Assembly: GCA_038373885.1 (NCBI GenBank)
Contig: JAWZYV010000125.1
Coordinates: 124,001 to 188,000 of the forward strand
Length of the DNA stretch: 64,000 bases
From: Cheiracanthium punctorium
Lineage: Eukaryota; Arthropoda; Arachnida; Araneae; Cheiracanthiidae
Reading direction: 5' to 3'
A model generated the notes under the pieces. It did not search any database and had not been told where the DNA came from. It saw nothing but the letters and a program-made list of their open reading frames with translations. Shown here piece after piece: positions 36,301 to 48,589 of the stretch. Each line of letters begins with the position of its first letter. Position 1 is the first letter of the stretch. The position numbers and the translations under genes are program-made.

Positions 36301-39300
36301 ATTCTCACACGTTCTGCCGTGATTAATTACTTTTGACTTCCGATCTAGTTCTTTTCTGTGAGAGATTTTATGGAGAAAAATGTCTCTCTTTTATATCTAG
36401 TTTTCACTGTAAGATTACTTGGGTTCTTTTTTTTATCATTAAAATCATGTAGGAATCGTAAGTTCGTGGTAAAGTAAAAGCTCTCAGAAATTGATGATAT
36501 TATATGAAAACAGTGACAAATTAGAAGCTGGTGGTATTTTATTCTTTTTCATATTTTTGAGGGTATTATTTTCTACTTCCAGTACATATATATGTAATAA
36601 ACTTATGGAATAGAATTAAAAAACACTAGCTTCATTATAATAAACAATTATTTATAGTTATTAAGATGCAATCTAATCAAATATTTTAATGCTGGTAATT
36701 TCTCAATTTCTGATTCCTCCGAAATTCAAAGCGTACATCTGTTTTGTTTTTATGAGCTCGAATCCGACTTTTGTTTTCTCTTGAAAATTTTTAACCCTGA
36801 AAGAGCTTTATAAAAAGTGCCCAGGAGTAAAAAAGTAGAAGGTTGAGTCATTGGTCCAAAGAACCAGTGATTCCGTGGCTTCCCATGTGCGCATACATGA
36901 TTTTTAAAAAATTGAAAAACAAGAGAAATTACATGAGCACTGCATATTGATTAAGTTAAGTGCTGAATTAAAAAATGCAAATATCTATTTGAAAACTATT
37001 AAGTAGATCAAATTATATGGCATGGATTTGAAAAATTAGGTGACATTTATTGTGGAACTAAACGTGAAAAGTTTGCAAGAGAAAATTGTAAATAATACGT
37101 TGCTGGTTCGAACTACCAACAAATTTTGCATTCTACTGGTCCGTTATGTATTTTACTGGTCTCGGACCAGCGGAGAACCGTTAATTTCGAGCTTTGTATT
37201 ACATAAGCATAAATACAGTTTATAAGTAATAAATATATCCTTAAATGATAAGCAATAACTTTTAATTCAGGCGTAGGATTGTAGCTGCTGGTTATAACAT
37301 CTCCGAATTTTATCATATAAAAGACAAAGAAGTATAGAAACAATGAAAAAGTTTGAAAGTTTTTGTTAATCTCGTGGTCATTTATTCTTCTTAAAAATGA
37401 ATGTATGCTCCAAACCATAATATTCATATCTTAATAAATATTTTAGATGGATTACAGGTGCATTTAGATAAATATCGCAAACTTTGAGGCCTAATAAATG
37501 TTAAAGAAACTTTTTTTAACTCAATCGAAAAATGTTGCTGAAGATTTAATTCTACAAAGGTATTCAACATACCAGATAATATACCCCGATGTTCAAATTG
37601 TCTTATTATGCGTTTAAGCATGTTGTCTGTTCTTTTAATCTATTTAAATCCTTTTCTTTGTTAATTTGATATTTTTACACTTAATCTGCTCTTTTTCTTA
37701 CTTAATCACTGTTAAATTTTATAAATTCAGGGAAATTTTTCGTATGCATTCTTTTTCGTAATTTAACATCAGAAAAGGAATTATGTATAATCAAGAGAAT
37801 AGTTTTTAAAATGTGTATACAGTTATTAAATCTTCCTACCTATTGCTAATGATAATGGTTTTTGATCATTTCAATCTTTGTTTATGATTTTCTTATAAAT
37901 TTATACTTAAATTCTTCCCCAAAGGACACGTTTAATTCTCTTTGACATACGAGAGATTTGCGTTTTGTTCCTTTGCAGTTGAAATTGGCTTTATTGATTT
38001 TTTTCGTATGTAGTAATCTCATTTGTTATACCTATAAATAAAAGTTTAGTGTCGGAAATAATTAAAACGCTAATGATACACCTTATTAATATTTATAAAC
38101 CTAACCTTGCATAAGGGGAAAAAGTTTCCAATTTTTTATGAAACCGATTGATTGATGAATCTTTGTGTCATTTCAAAGAGGCGTGAACAATGCTACCAAA
38201 ACCCTTTTGTTAGATAGCATTATTTTACTCAGGACACATCAATTTTTCACACTTCTTTTGTTTCTTAAATGAATTACCGCATTTTGCGTAATTCACATTC
38301 TTGCAGTGTTACTTGTATAAAGCTGGCATTTTTCTGTCCTCGTATTTAGGTCAAGGAAAAATGTTTTCCTTATAAATGATAAGGCAGAAATTGAAGATTC
38401 CCCATTATCTCTTTATGCGGGTTCGAATATTATTAGAAATATAACCAGTTTACTACAATTGTTTTTTTTTTTTTTTTTTTTTTGCTGAAACAAAAGCTTT
38501 AGATTTAAAATATTTTATAGGTATTGTTCTTTTTGTAGTTTGTAATTTATGAAAAACGGAGTGGTTATTAACATTTTTATTTTTAATGCGCTCTTCGTTT
38601 TATATTTTAAGCGTAAAATTTACTTTTATCTTTATTGAGACTTTCTGATCTGTAATTGTACTGAAACTCTTTTTTAACAAGTATTAGTTGTTTTTTCAAA
38701 AAGAAAATTTTTGCAGTTTTATTCAATTTGGAATAAGTTCCGTGGCTTATGAATTCAGAGGACTGTACAACTAAAAGTTTTAGGGTTGCCATTCAATAGT
38801 CAATTTATTAAATATTGTATCCCTGAAATTCATTACATTAGGGATTTCATGCATAATTTTATTAAAGGAAAATCGGTAACGCCACGAAAAACCGCACCAA
38901 GTTCTGAGATAAAACGATGATTAGTATAATGCATGTTTTTAATAGTTTTGAAGTATTGTAATTAAAATTGGCCTTGCATATTAAAACTTCATTTTGTTTA
39001 TCTTGCTTGTATGAGAAATAAATTCGTTATGTTTTATTTATGATATATTTGTGATAAAAGCAAAATTTCATTTTTCTATCTTCTTTTTTTTTCTTCAGTT
39101 TTATGTTAAAATAAAAATTGTTATTGATTTTTTTGTATTAATAACAGGAAATCATGTTTTCTTAAGCTTGGTTTTTAGTGTAACTTACATTGCATTCGAA
39201 ATAAGTTATTATTTTTTAATATAAGAATTTATAATAAATCATCAGATATGTTTAACCATTTTATATTGTATAGGGGATATTCAAAAACTATGCTAAATCC

Positions 39301-40310
39301 TATACCAAACTTTCTTAAAATCCATGCATAGGCCATTAAAATATTCTCTTGTAAACACAAACAGAAAATTTAGATCAAGAATGGCGTTATGTAATGACAA
39401 TGGTCATAAATTTTAAAAATCCATTTTTGTTTGTTTGTTTGTTTTTAGACCAAATAACACTTTTAAAATGATATATCGCCCTTCAATTTAATAAATTATT
39501 ATTAATAATAATAATTAGATGCAAGTTGAATGGATAAATGCAATTTTGGGGCAAATATTACTGTAATTTTTATAATAAGAAAACTATTTCATCAGTATCG
39601 CGTCTCGTCAGATAGAGAATTCTCTTTTCATATCTTTATGCAAAAAAAAACGATTTCTTCGTTCTTTCCAAACAAAAGCACCCCCACTCATCGGTCTTTG
39701 AGGGAAAAAGTTTTTCTAAAGTTGTGTGTACTTACACACATACGCTTCTTTTTGTATTTACTGATTGCCACAGCCTGAGCAGGAAGTCCATTTAGCCTAG
39801 GGGTCCCAGAATTAAGGGGCCCGATTAAGGGAGACCAGTCATGATTGCCAGTAAGAATTTATTTATCCATTCAGTGCAAGTTTACTTCATCTTCATAGGT
39901 AAGCCACGTTTATTGCCTGTTTACTATGCTAATAGCACAGCATGCGTGCAGTTCCTTTTCTTCCTTCGTATCCTTTCTGCATCTTTTTATAACTTTTGGG
40001 GAGTGATTGCACTTAAGGTAATCAACCTTGTTGAGATAGTTTTTTTTTTATGTGTAATTACGTTTTGAATGTTATGTTATTCATGTTAAAATATTTTACA
40101 CTCTGTTTCACATAGTAGTTACGAATAACAAATGTAAAACGTTTAGTATTATAGTTAACTTTAAAATCTAAATTCATTATGGCAAATGCATCTAGTGCTA
40201 TCATAAGCAATCTAAATATGGATGCATTTTGTTTCAGGAATAACCAATAAGTAAAAAGGTAAATTCGTTTCAAACAAACTTTGGAAAAATTACATAATTC
40301 TTCGGTTGTG
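33330..40310. other. long AT-rich stretch, no gene seen
   Basis: Nearly 7 kb with no frame that reads like a protein and no confident element. Items seen: a TTTG run at 39427-39445, a poly-T run at 38462-38483 and a TTTA run at about 35231-35249. The longest frames (34116-34478 plus; 34530-34868 and 37113-37427 minus) have compositions dictated by AT-rich DNA and show no motif. Confidence 0.5.
38462..38483 (+). repeat. poly-T tract (22)
   Basis: An uninterrupted T run; on the minus strand it could be the poly-A tail of an old retroposed copy, but no body is recognised. Confidence 0.85.
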
Positions 40311-40317
40311 ACCAGTG

Positions 40318-40392
40318 ACGTAATGCCAGCCGGAAATCGAACCAGGATCCGAAGTGCGGTAGTATGGCACAATATACCACCTTGGCGGATCT
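40318..40392 (-). repeat. tRNA-derived SINE head, minus strand
   Basis: On the minus strand the segment starts CCGCCAAGGTGGTAT and contains a strong B-box string, CTGGTTCGATTTCCGG (about 40329-40345). It is a lone promoter-bearing head; I see no clear body downstream on the minus strand. It is not a tRNA gene because no proper acceptor or anticodon arms form. Confidence 0.55.
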
Positions 40393-41054
40393 AAGATAAA
40401 AATGGTGGAGGAATACAGATATGTAATATCAAATTAAGCTTCTGTGATACTTAAGTTTGTATCGGGAAAATATCTTTTAAACAACATGTGTGAACTAAAC
40501 GACTTTTATTTTATTTTAATCGAAGAAAATTATTTATCGACTTTTCATTTTAAAACGCACTAAAAGTGTAGGAAAACTTTTGAAAAGCTGAAAATAAAAA
40601 TGGTGCAAAAATACTACTATTTAGTGAAAAAAAAATTGTTTTAGTGACCTGTACTAAGACTGTACAATGCTATAACAGATTTTTGAACGCTCCCGCTGCA
40701 GTCCAACGTGGCTTCCGAAGGCCTATGCCTGGAAGCAACGATGTGCACAAAAGGTAAAATGACGTACTCGCATCTTCGCAACAATGGAAGCAAGCAGATT
40801 AACATTCAAATACGATTTTAAAAAGAAAACAATCAAAAAGAAACTCGTGTTTAAAAGATGAAATAACTAAAACTTTGTAAAATAACACATGTATAGTATA
40901 CAAACATTGATAAGTACATTTTATGTGTTATTTTGAAAGTTTAGTTATTTCAAATAAGATTGTATTGGAAAGTGCTTGCGTTCAAAGCGTTTAATAGGCT
41001 TTGTCTTTCTTGTTCAAATTTACCAGTGAAACAAGCTCGCTAACATAAAGTTAC

Positions 41055-41235
41055 CTTCCACACCCAAGCAGTAACCAGCATGCATTCATCGCTATGTTTT
41101 TCTAAATGTTGATGGATTATAAACCTGATACATAGTTCACTATTCTCCCTAGAGCAACTTTTCTGTGACACAATACAAACCCTTCGAAAAGGGTTGTAAG
41201 ACAGAAGTTTTGCATCAACTTCCACGCGTGCTTAA
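41055..41235 (-). CDS. candidate exon, unknown protein
   Basis: A minus-strand open frame of about 60 codons in a patch richer in G+C than its flanks. It ends at a good donor-like string, AAG followed by GTAACTT (exon end at 41055). Upstream, an AG after a CCTCTCTAACTGG stretch (about 41237) could be the acceptor, with an in-frame TAA just before it. Residues include FRRVCIVSQKSC and HQHLEKHSDECMLVTAW. I recognise no family. The branch-like CTAAC is very close to the AG. It may be chance. Confidence 0.2.
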
Positions 41236-43766
41236 TCGACCAGTTAGAGAGGCTAAGGCATTAAAAAAATTAAAAAAATAAAATCTACTACTGTCTCAAA
41301 ACATTTCTATAATCTAAGAATAGCCTCGTTCCCTAAGAGAGGTAGGCTGCACTTGCCCGAAGCGCATTCTCTATATTTGGGTCAAAACGAGTGATAGATT
41401 ATAATATTCAGTGTACAACTTCTTTTTTTTTTAACCTCACCAAAACGGACTCTTTTTGACGCTAATGAAGAAGCGACAAAAAGACTTTTACAGCAGAAAA
41501 GGACAGCGGAATGCAAATGTTGAAAAAACGATTTACTGAAAGTGGAACAGGTCTGTCAACTAGATTGCCTTCTGAGGAGACAAGGTGTACCGTGAAGATG
41601 AAATAAGCGATAACACGACAGCGGCATTAATTCGACAATTATTCGATACCCTACTGAGCTTGATCTAAAATCATTATCTTGACTTTAATTTCCGTGCACT
41701 TTTTGGCGATGAAGGTTTTTGTGGTGAGCGGTTGAATGTGTATATGTGTTTCGAGCTTTAAATATACAACGCCACACTGTCATCAATATAAATAAAAATA
41801 AAAAAAGAGCTTCATATGCTAATAACACGGGATATTCTAAAAGTATCCAACACAACTTCAAAAAGTGGTAGAGGGAACGAACAATTTAGAATTATACAGC
41901 ACTCTCAAAATGTTTTTTTTTTTTTCAATTCACAGAAATTTTACTGTGAGCAGTGCTTTCAAAATATCACCTTTATTTGACGGACATGCATTTCTTTTTT
42001 CTCCCGTCGATTGGAGAAACTTCTTCACATTCAACGAAATTTTTTCCTCTTTCTTCAGGTTTTGTGAAGAAGAATTCACGGAAATAATGCGTTTCCACAG
42101 AGTACGGAAAATATTCTTTGAAAAATGAGGGATAAATTAATGTATAAGGACGGGTTTTTATAAAAGTGAGCAATGAAGGGTCAGAAACTTCGTTTTCATG
42201 CAGCCGTTAATAATCACTAGACATAAGGTGCTGAAGCATTAAACGTTATAGCAAAAGATCTTATTGTCTCAAAATTGCATCATTCAAAATGAAATACAAC
42301 CTGTAACTTCCAATTTTAGTTCAGTATTTTCTGAGAAAAAATGTTGAAAGTCAGACGCTAAAAAATAAAAAAAAACCGCTAAAAGCGTATTTTGGAAATT
42401 TCATCAACACTTTTTTTAAAGCGATTATTAACATCTATGTGTAATAACTGCAATTTTAATCCCGCACTCATGTGTAATTCTGTATTGTTTGGTACAATTT
42501 TCTCAGGTATTTTTAAAATACCCTGTACTAGTATATTCCAACGTAATTCATTCTTTGCTGGATATTAAAAATATATTTTACAAATTTCAACTGTTATATT
42601 CCATGGTAAAAACCTGTCTCTATTCTTTTTCATTGATTCCAATATTCAGAAGCTCCTTTCCACTTCAAATGGGTAGCCTTAAGGCCCAAAACCTGACATA
42701 AGATTGTAGATTCTAAAGATCAAAATATTTTAACTATCAGTACAACGCAGATTTGTATATAGGACGCTTATCGACCTAATCTAAAACAGTTTAACAGAAT
42801 TTGCCTGTAAGATGGGTCTGTGAGTCTTAATCATTAAGTTTATGTTGTGCACATGCGTGCATTAGCAGTAGTTTGAATAATTATTCATCGCTAGAGGGCA
42901 CTTATGTAGCTAACTGTTAAAAGGGGGGCCGAGTATTTTCCTTTGAGAAGCTATTTCGTCCGTCTGCCGCAAGCCGATGATCATCCTATATCTAAGTCCG
43001 TGCTGTACAATGACGCACATAACAAAAAGCATAATTGAAATAGTATATATCCCTGAATGAATAATTCGAAATCAGTAATTTGATTTTCACCTAAACAAAG
43101 GAGTTTTTTCTGCTTGAATATAATATTAATAAATTAGGTTTTGCATAGCTCTTAAGGGCTGGCAAATATTCTGCTTTAAAAATATCATTGATTATATCTA
43201 TTATGGCTACGATATTAAAAATATCTTTAGCCACACACACTACACCACCTGGGAAGCTTTGGAAAGAAACTCTACAGTTGAATTCATTAATTAACAGCTA
43301 TGTCTAACCGTCAACATGATACCTTTTAAAAATCCATTTCGTAATATTGACTCTTTTTCTAAAAAAGAGTTTTTCTTCTCCTTTTTCTCTCTTCTTCTAT
43401 TTGAAATGGAAAAATTTAAAGAAAAATATTCAAACATGAAGGTCTTTTTTACATGTTTGTAAAGTGATATTAATCGAATCATGAAATTCGATATTTTAAC
43501 TGTGAAATTGATAAATTGTTGTGTCAGTTTTCTATGATTAATTGTTTATCCAAATCTTTTTTTAGAAGCAAATGTTTGGTATTTATGATAAAAAAAGGAG
43601 GAAATATATTTTAGGGGAATATTTTCTGATAAATTTTATAACGTTGTAAATGTAACTATGTAAAAATTTATTGATAATTATTGAACTTTTTTTTTTTAAT
43701 TTTATAACATTCTTATTTATTAATCAATAGAAGCCATTATTATTTTTTAATCCGACAAAGACGAAT

Positions 43767-43768
<2 letters not shown>

Positions 43769-43802
<34 letters not shown>
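43769..43802 (+). repeat. poly-T tract (34)
   Basis: A long uninterrupted T run; read on the minus strand it is poly-A. Confidence 0.9.
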
Positions 43803-43803
<1 letters not shown>

Positions 43804-45112
43804 TCTGAACAAGTACGTTTTCTTTAAAAGTGCTTGAAAAATTTATTGTATTCCAAAGTGTCGTAGCACAACATTATTTTGATTTATAGATTCTAAATGA
43901 GATTTAACAGAGTTTCGACTGAAATTACTTATGCGAAATAAAAAACTAACCGTTTTTTCTCCCTGAGTCTATACTTTCCAAAAAACAAAATGCTTAACAG
44001 ACCGTAAGCTCAAAATGAAGTAACTGTATCAACCAGTCGAAAAGTTTCAGAATATCTCTTCAAACACTGTACTTAACACAATAATAAACGGTTAATCCGT
44101 GTGGCTTATGAAATTTTTCAACAATTAATTTAGCAGTAAAAAACTATCTATAGAATCCGGTGTTTAAAGGTGAAAACTAATGAAGAATTGTGTACATAAA
44201 TAAAATAAAATATTCTTATTGTTGTTTCGAGTGGTGCAATAGTTCACTCTTCTTTAGCAGTATAAAATTCCGACTTCCATCCAAGCCGGAAAGAGGGAAT
44301 TAAAATTACAGTGCAAAACTTTTCAAGTGGGATAAGTGAAGCAAAGTACTTCGGATTTGAGACTTATTTATGAAAATCCAATAACTGGTATAGATTAGTC
44401 GTTTGCTACAGTGCATAGTGTAGCTTCTGGAGAGACATCCTAAAGGCTATCAAGTTGCTGATGTGATTCATTTTTTCTGGAGCATGCTCTTAATTTACAT
44501 AATCTATCCGAACTACAGTCCTAAGAGTAAGCGTAACTCCTGCGAAAGGGGTGGGAGCATGTCGCACTCATACCTAAGGGCAGGGATTTCCCCCCCCCCA
44601 GCTCTCACATTGCCGTAATGATTTACGTACTCGTATAACATAGAAGTGGTAAAATAGTCAGTGCTTATTTCTTCTGGACCAACGTGAATCACTCAACAAG
44701 TTTTAAATCTGATAAAGATGATGCAAATCTAACGACAGAATGTAGATTGATTAAATTCAACGTACCTCTAAATGCTTAAAAAAGGGGAAAGTCAATTAAA
44801 ACCGATTGCTCATGGGTGAATATAATATTTTGAATAGTTATTGATAATGTCGAGAAAAATTAATCACAATGAACGATAGAAAACTAAAGATTAATTACTT
44901 CCTTGTACGTAGTATAAGGAAGTAATGTGATCCCGAAAAATTTTGGGGGCCAAATTTCGATATAAAAACCGATTTTGACTACCTCTAAATTTAATTTAAA
45001 AATTTTTTTCGATGCATCTCATCGTAGGCTAGCATGCACGATCATATTAACGCGTCTGCAACTCATTTTGACCAGTGGCGAGTCTACTGTGGCCAGTTTT
45101 TCCATGCCGTCT

Positions 45113-45147
45113 GTACGTACGTACGTACGTACGTACGTATGTATGTA
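45113..45147. repeat. (GTAC)n then GTAT microsatellite
   Basis: Six to seven GTAC units, each self-complementary, pass into GTATGTATGTA. It sits at the same relative place as the CTGTCTGTC and TGTCTGTCTG runs in the family B copies near 19518 and 26998. Confidence 0.85.
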
Positions 45148-45752
45148 ACTCGCATATCTCAAAAACTATTGGTCGTAGAATGTTGAGATTTGATATTTAG
45201 GATTGTTCTATGATCTAGTTGTGCACCTCCCCTTTTGGTGGCAATCGAATGGATAGTTTATGTACAGGACCGCCCAAAAGATTCGAAATACATTACGCTC
45301 TAGGGGCCGAAATTCATTAAACTCCCCTAACTCAAAAGCTATTAGGCGTAGAATGTCGAAACTTCATATTTTAGATAGTTGTAACATCTAGTTGTGCACC
45401 TCCCCTTTTGGTGGCAATCGACTGAATAGTTTATCTACAGGACCGCCCAAAAGATTCGAAATACATTACGCTCTATGGGCCGAAATTCATCAAAGCGTTT
45501 TTTAGAGGTATTGGGCTATTTCAAACGACTCAGAAGTGATATATGCTGTAAAGAGTTAGAAAATGAATTTTTCCATTAAAAAAAGTGTCTTTATCATTTA
45601 TAGTTCTGCTACAGGAACACTCAAAAGATTTCCAATACACTACGGTCAAAAGCAATTTTAGGGGCATTCATCCATTTCAAGCACAATACCGTTCTACCAC
45701 ATAAGTTAGGTAATGGTCCGACCACGGTCACGTGCCTCCCTCAAGAACTATG

Positions 45753-45782
45753 CCAAAAGTCGCCAAGCTTGGCGACTTTTGG
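45753..45782. repeat. perfect 30-nt palindrome
   Basis: The two 15-nt halves are exact reverse complements with no spacer; the centre is GTCGCCAAGCTTGGCGAC. It is inside the family B element and recurs in decayed form at 3994-4022 and about 19978-20007. Confidence 0.95.
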
Positions 45783-45999
45783 TGTACGTGTGTGCATATT
45801 TAACTCTCAAATCTCAAAAACTATTATGAAATTTCATATATAAGATTGTTGTAACATCTAGTTGTGCATCTCGATTTTTGGTTCCAATCTACTGGAGAGT
45901 TTATTTACAGGACCACCGAAAAGAATTTCAGTACCTTAATGTCTATGGACATCTTCATTATAATACAACTGTAGACAGTCATTGTTTGGTACATGCCCA

Positions 46000-46236
46000 A
46001 AATCTCGCCGTCTGTCCTCGACCTTGGCGAGTTTTGGCGAAATATCGCCAAATTTGGCGATAGTCAGTCATTTGGTACATGGCCAAAGTATCGCCATTTG
46101 TCATCGTTCTTGGCGAGTTTTGGCGAAATATCGCCAAATTTGGCGATAATCTGTCATTGTTTGGTTTATGCTTAAAATCTCGCCAAATGTCGTCGACATT
46201 GACGAGTTTCGCCGAAATATCGCCAAATTTGGCGCC
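46000..46236 (+). repeat. three-unit palindromic tandem array, 86-89 bp period
   Basis: Each unit contains GGCGAGTTTTGGCGAAATA or a variant, then the palindrome TCGCCAAATTTGGCGA. The palindromes lie at 46045-46060, 46131-46146 and about 46220-46235; the last is changed at its final base. Three overlapping frames (45878-46063, 45993-46175, 46079-46261) are artefacts of the array. Confidence 0.9.
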
Positions 46237-46689
46237 AAAAATTATTTCCTATTTTGTATAACTCTAAAACTTTAACCCGTAGATTTTTTAACTTTGTATT
46301 TAGAACTATTGTAATATCTAACTGTTTTCAATATCTTTTTTGACAGCAATCGACTGAGAATTTATTTACATGGTGAGCCAAATGACTTTGAATACATTGA
46401 GGTGTATAGATGCATTCAATTCATTGAAAGTCTGTGGTCAATGACTACTTTGGCTATCCCCAAAATCTCGCTGACTATCTCAAGTTTGTCGGCTTTTGGT
46501 GAAATATCGCCAAATAAAGTGTCAGAAGGAAATCTTCCAAATTGAACTCAGCTTGGCGATATCGAAATATTTGGCTAGAAATCGCTAAACCTTACTATTA
46601 TTGATATTTTATCTCTTTCAAACAAATAAATTTAGAGGAAGTGCGTCGAAAATATTTTTGATCTAATGGACGTGCAAGGAAGTCATGTG

Positions 46690-47440
46690 TTGGACACATC
46701 AGATTTTTTTAATAACTTATAACGATTAACAATTGACTATTCAAAAGTCTTAGTATCTGTGATTAAGGATATTTTTAAACTTGATTATTGATACATGTTT
46801 TCAATCTTCAATATTTAAATGCAATTTAATATCAATCCTTAGTTTTCAATAGTTAATCATGATTAATATTTTCTAAACACTGGTTACTGAAACATATCAG
46901 TAATCGAGTTAGTTATGGTTTTTAATATTTTGTTTTCCAAAATAAAAAACATTCCAGGTAGCTTGAAAGATAATAAATAACACGGAAATAGAGAATACGT
47001 GAAATAGATAATATTGAAATCACAAAAGTTGTTAAATCGAAACAACTGTCAAATTTTTTTATTCTTATAATAAAATTAATTTAAAAACTCAAAATAAAAA
47101 TTAAATTAAAACGTCTTAAGTCAGGACTAAAAGAAATAAGTTTTTTTAAAAAACATAAACGACTTGAAATCCTGAGGCTCGTTTTTAATATTAAATCAGT
47201 ATCAATTACTGCTCATATTGATTTAAAAAAATCGTGCAAAGATTCTAGTTATTTTACCTAAAGGCTTTCCATGCCATTTATTTTCCGGATCTCTTTGTTG
47301 ATCGTGGAAAATAATAAAGTAATTTTTATTTAAAAGTTTTGAATCTATCTTTTGCGGCATTTCTAGACAGTGGTATGGTAATCAAGCAGAAAATTCATTG
47401 ACTGTGTAACGTTTCAACAGATTAAGCAGTTGTAATACTG
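46690..47440. other. AT-rich non-coding stretch
   Basis: Nothing recognised apart from A/T runs. Confidence 0.6.
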
Positions 47441-47442
47441 GT

Positions 47443-48350
47443 CGTAAACCGAAAACTATGTCTATGATGCGTGATATTAAAACGCCATTTAACATTTAAA
47501 CACGCCTTAACTTATGAAACATGCATTTCATAAGTTAAGTTTATATTTTATGTTTCCCTTTAAAGAAAATGCTTAATGCTATAAATTTCAGGGAAAAAAT
47601 AAATAAATATATATAACTCGGCTGTCCGAGCCTCGTCAGGGGGAGACCTCCCCTGAGCCCCCCTAATTTTTTAATTTCATTATTGCCCTATTAAAACGAT
47701 AATAATTGACTATGTCATTGTATCTCTCATCTTTCATGTATTTCGCCTGGTAACCCGATGTTGAAATTTTTATGATTGTAGCCTATTTATAGAAATACAT
47801 GTGATGCATATTCTACAGCTCACGAAATATTGCAACAATAGATTAAAGCTGCTGTGAACTATTAGTATTTAAATATATGTAAAAGGTACATGTGACGTAA
47901 ACCGAAAACTATGTCTATGATGCGTGATATTAAAACGTCATTTAACATTTAAACACGCCTTAACTTATGAAACATGCATTTCATAAGTTAAGTTTATATT
48001 TTATGTTTTCCTTTAAAGAAAATGCTTAATGCTATAAATTTCAGGGAAAAAAAAAAAAATATATATATATATATACATATATAAATAACTCGGCTGTCCG
48101 AGCCTCGTCTGGGGGAGACCTCCTCTGAGCCCCCCTAATTTTTTAATTTCATTATTATCCGTATTAAAACGATATTAATTGACTATGTCATTGTATCCCT
48201 CATCTTTCATGTATTTCGCCTGGTAACCCTATGTTGAAATTTTTATGATTGTAGCCTATTTATAGAAATACATTTGATGCATATTCTACAGCTTACGAAA
48301 TATTTAACAATAGATTAAAGCTGTTGTGAACTAATAGTATTTAAATATAT
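47443..48350 (+). repeat. 453-bp tandem duplication carrying family C
   Basis: The string CGTAAACCGAAAACTATG occurs at 47443 and at 47896, and the following 150 or so bases are nearly identical, including the inverted repeat AACTTATGAAA/TTTCATAAGTT. Each unit continues into a family C element (heads at about 47616 and 48086). The first family C copy is cut at GTACATGTGA, where the second unit begins. The few differences suggest the duplication is fairly recent. Confidence 0.9.
47616..47895 (+). mobile_element. family C element, copy truncated by duplication
   Basis: It starts AACTCGGCTGTCCGAGCC, whose CTCGG/CCGAG halves form a hairpin. It passes through ATTGACTATGTCATTGTATC and stops inside the internal repeat at TACATGTGA. 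The right inverted end is missing. Confidence 0.85.
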
Positions 48351-48540
48351 GTAAAATTACGTCGCATATTTTTATGTCGCATTTTTGGGACACATTTTCA
48401 TACAATTTTCAATAAAGGGAGTGAGAGATAAAATGGCATAGTCATTAATATGTAAAATGATGTCGCTTTTTGGGGACACGTTTTTGGGACAATTTTCAAT
48501 AAAGAGGGTGAGAGATTAAATGATATAGTCATTAATATAT
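48086..48540 (+). mobile_element. family C element with repeated right end
   Basis: The same head and left inverted repeat as copy 1. The right end, with GAGATAAAATGGCATAGTCA near 48425, is followed by a second, similar right end (GATGTCGCTTTTTGGGGAC ... ATGATATAGTCATTAATA) at about 48460-48535. The 3' terminal 100 bp are therefore duplicated in tandem. Confidence 0.75.
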
Positions 48541-48589
48541 ATGTATTTCAAAATATGTACAGATATTTTTATTTTATCAAAATTTTTCT

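Larger units (their letters stand above)
40400..44880. other. AT-rich stretch, no confident gene
   Basis: The content is mostly AT-rich and unassigned. A modestly G+C-richer patch with a possible exon lies at 41055-41235 (separate entry). A 34-residue T run occurs at 43769. A poly-C run is near 44591. A dispersed short string at 44407-44442 recurs at 22257. Confidence 0.45.
44897..46683 (+). mobile_element. family B element, most complete copy, 1787 bp with TIRs
   Basis: The ends are inverted: ACTTCCTTGTACGT (44897-44910) and, at 46670-46683, the complement of ACTTCCTTGCACGT, 13 of 14 matching. A second inverted copy of the end (AAGGAAGTAA at about 44917) makes a terminal hairpin. Inside are a (GTAC)n run (45113-45139), a roughly 173-bp tandem duplication (CTAGTTGTGCACCTCCCC at 45215 and 45388, with weaker third and fourth echoes near 45858 and 46316), a perfect 30-nt palindrome (45753-45782) and a palindromic tandem array (46000-46235). 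No transposase frame exists, so it is non-autonomous. Diverged copies lie at 2940, 3955, 8690, 19010, 20340, 26940 and 49870. Confidence 0.75.

Noticed and set aside
45878..46261. Three overlapping 60-codon frames with similar wording (FGEISPNLA-like).
   Set aside because: They are translations of the palindromic tandem array in family B, not genes.
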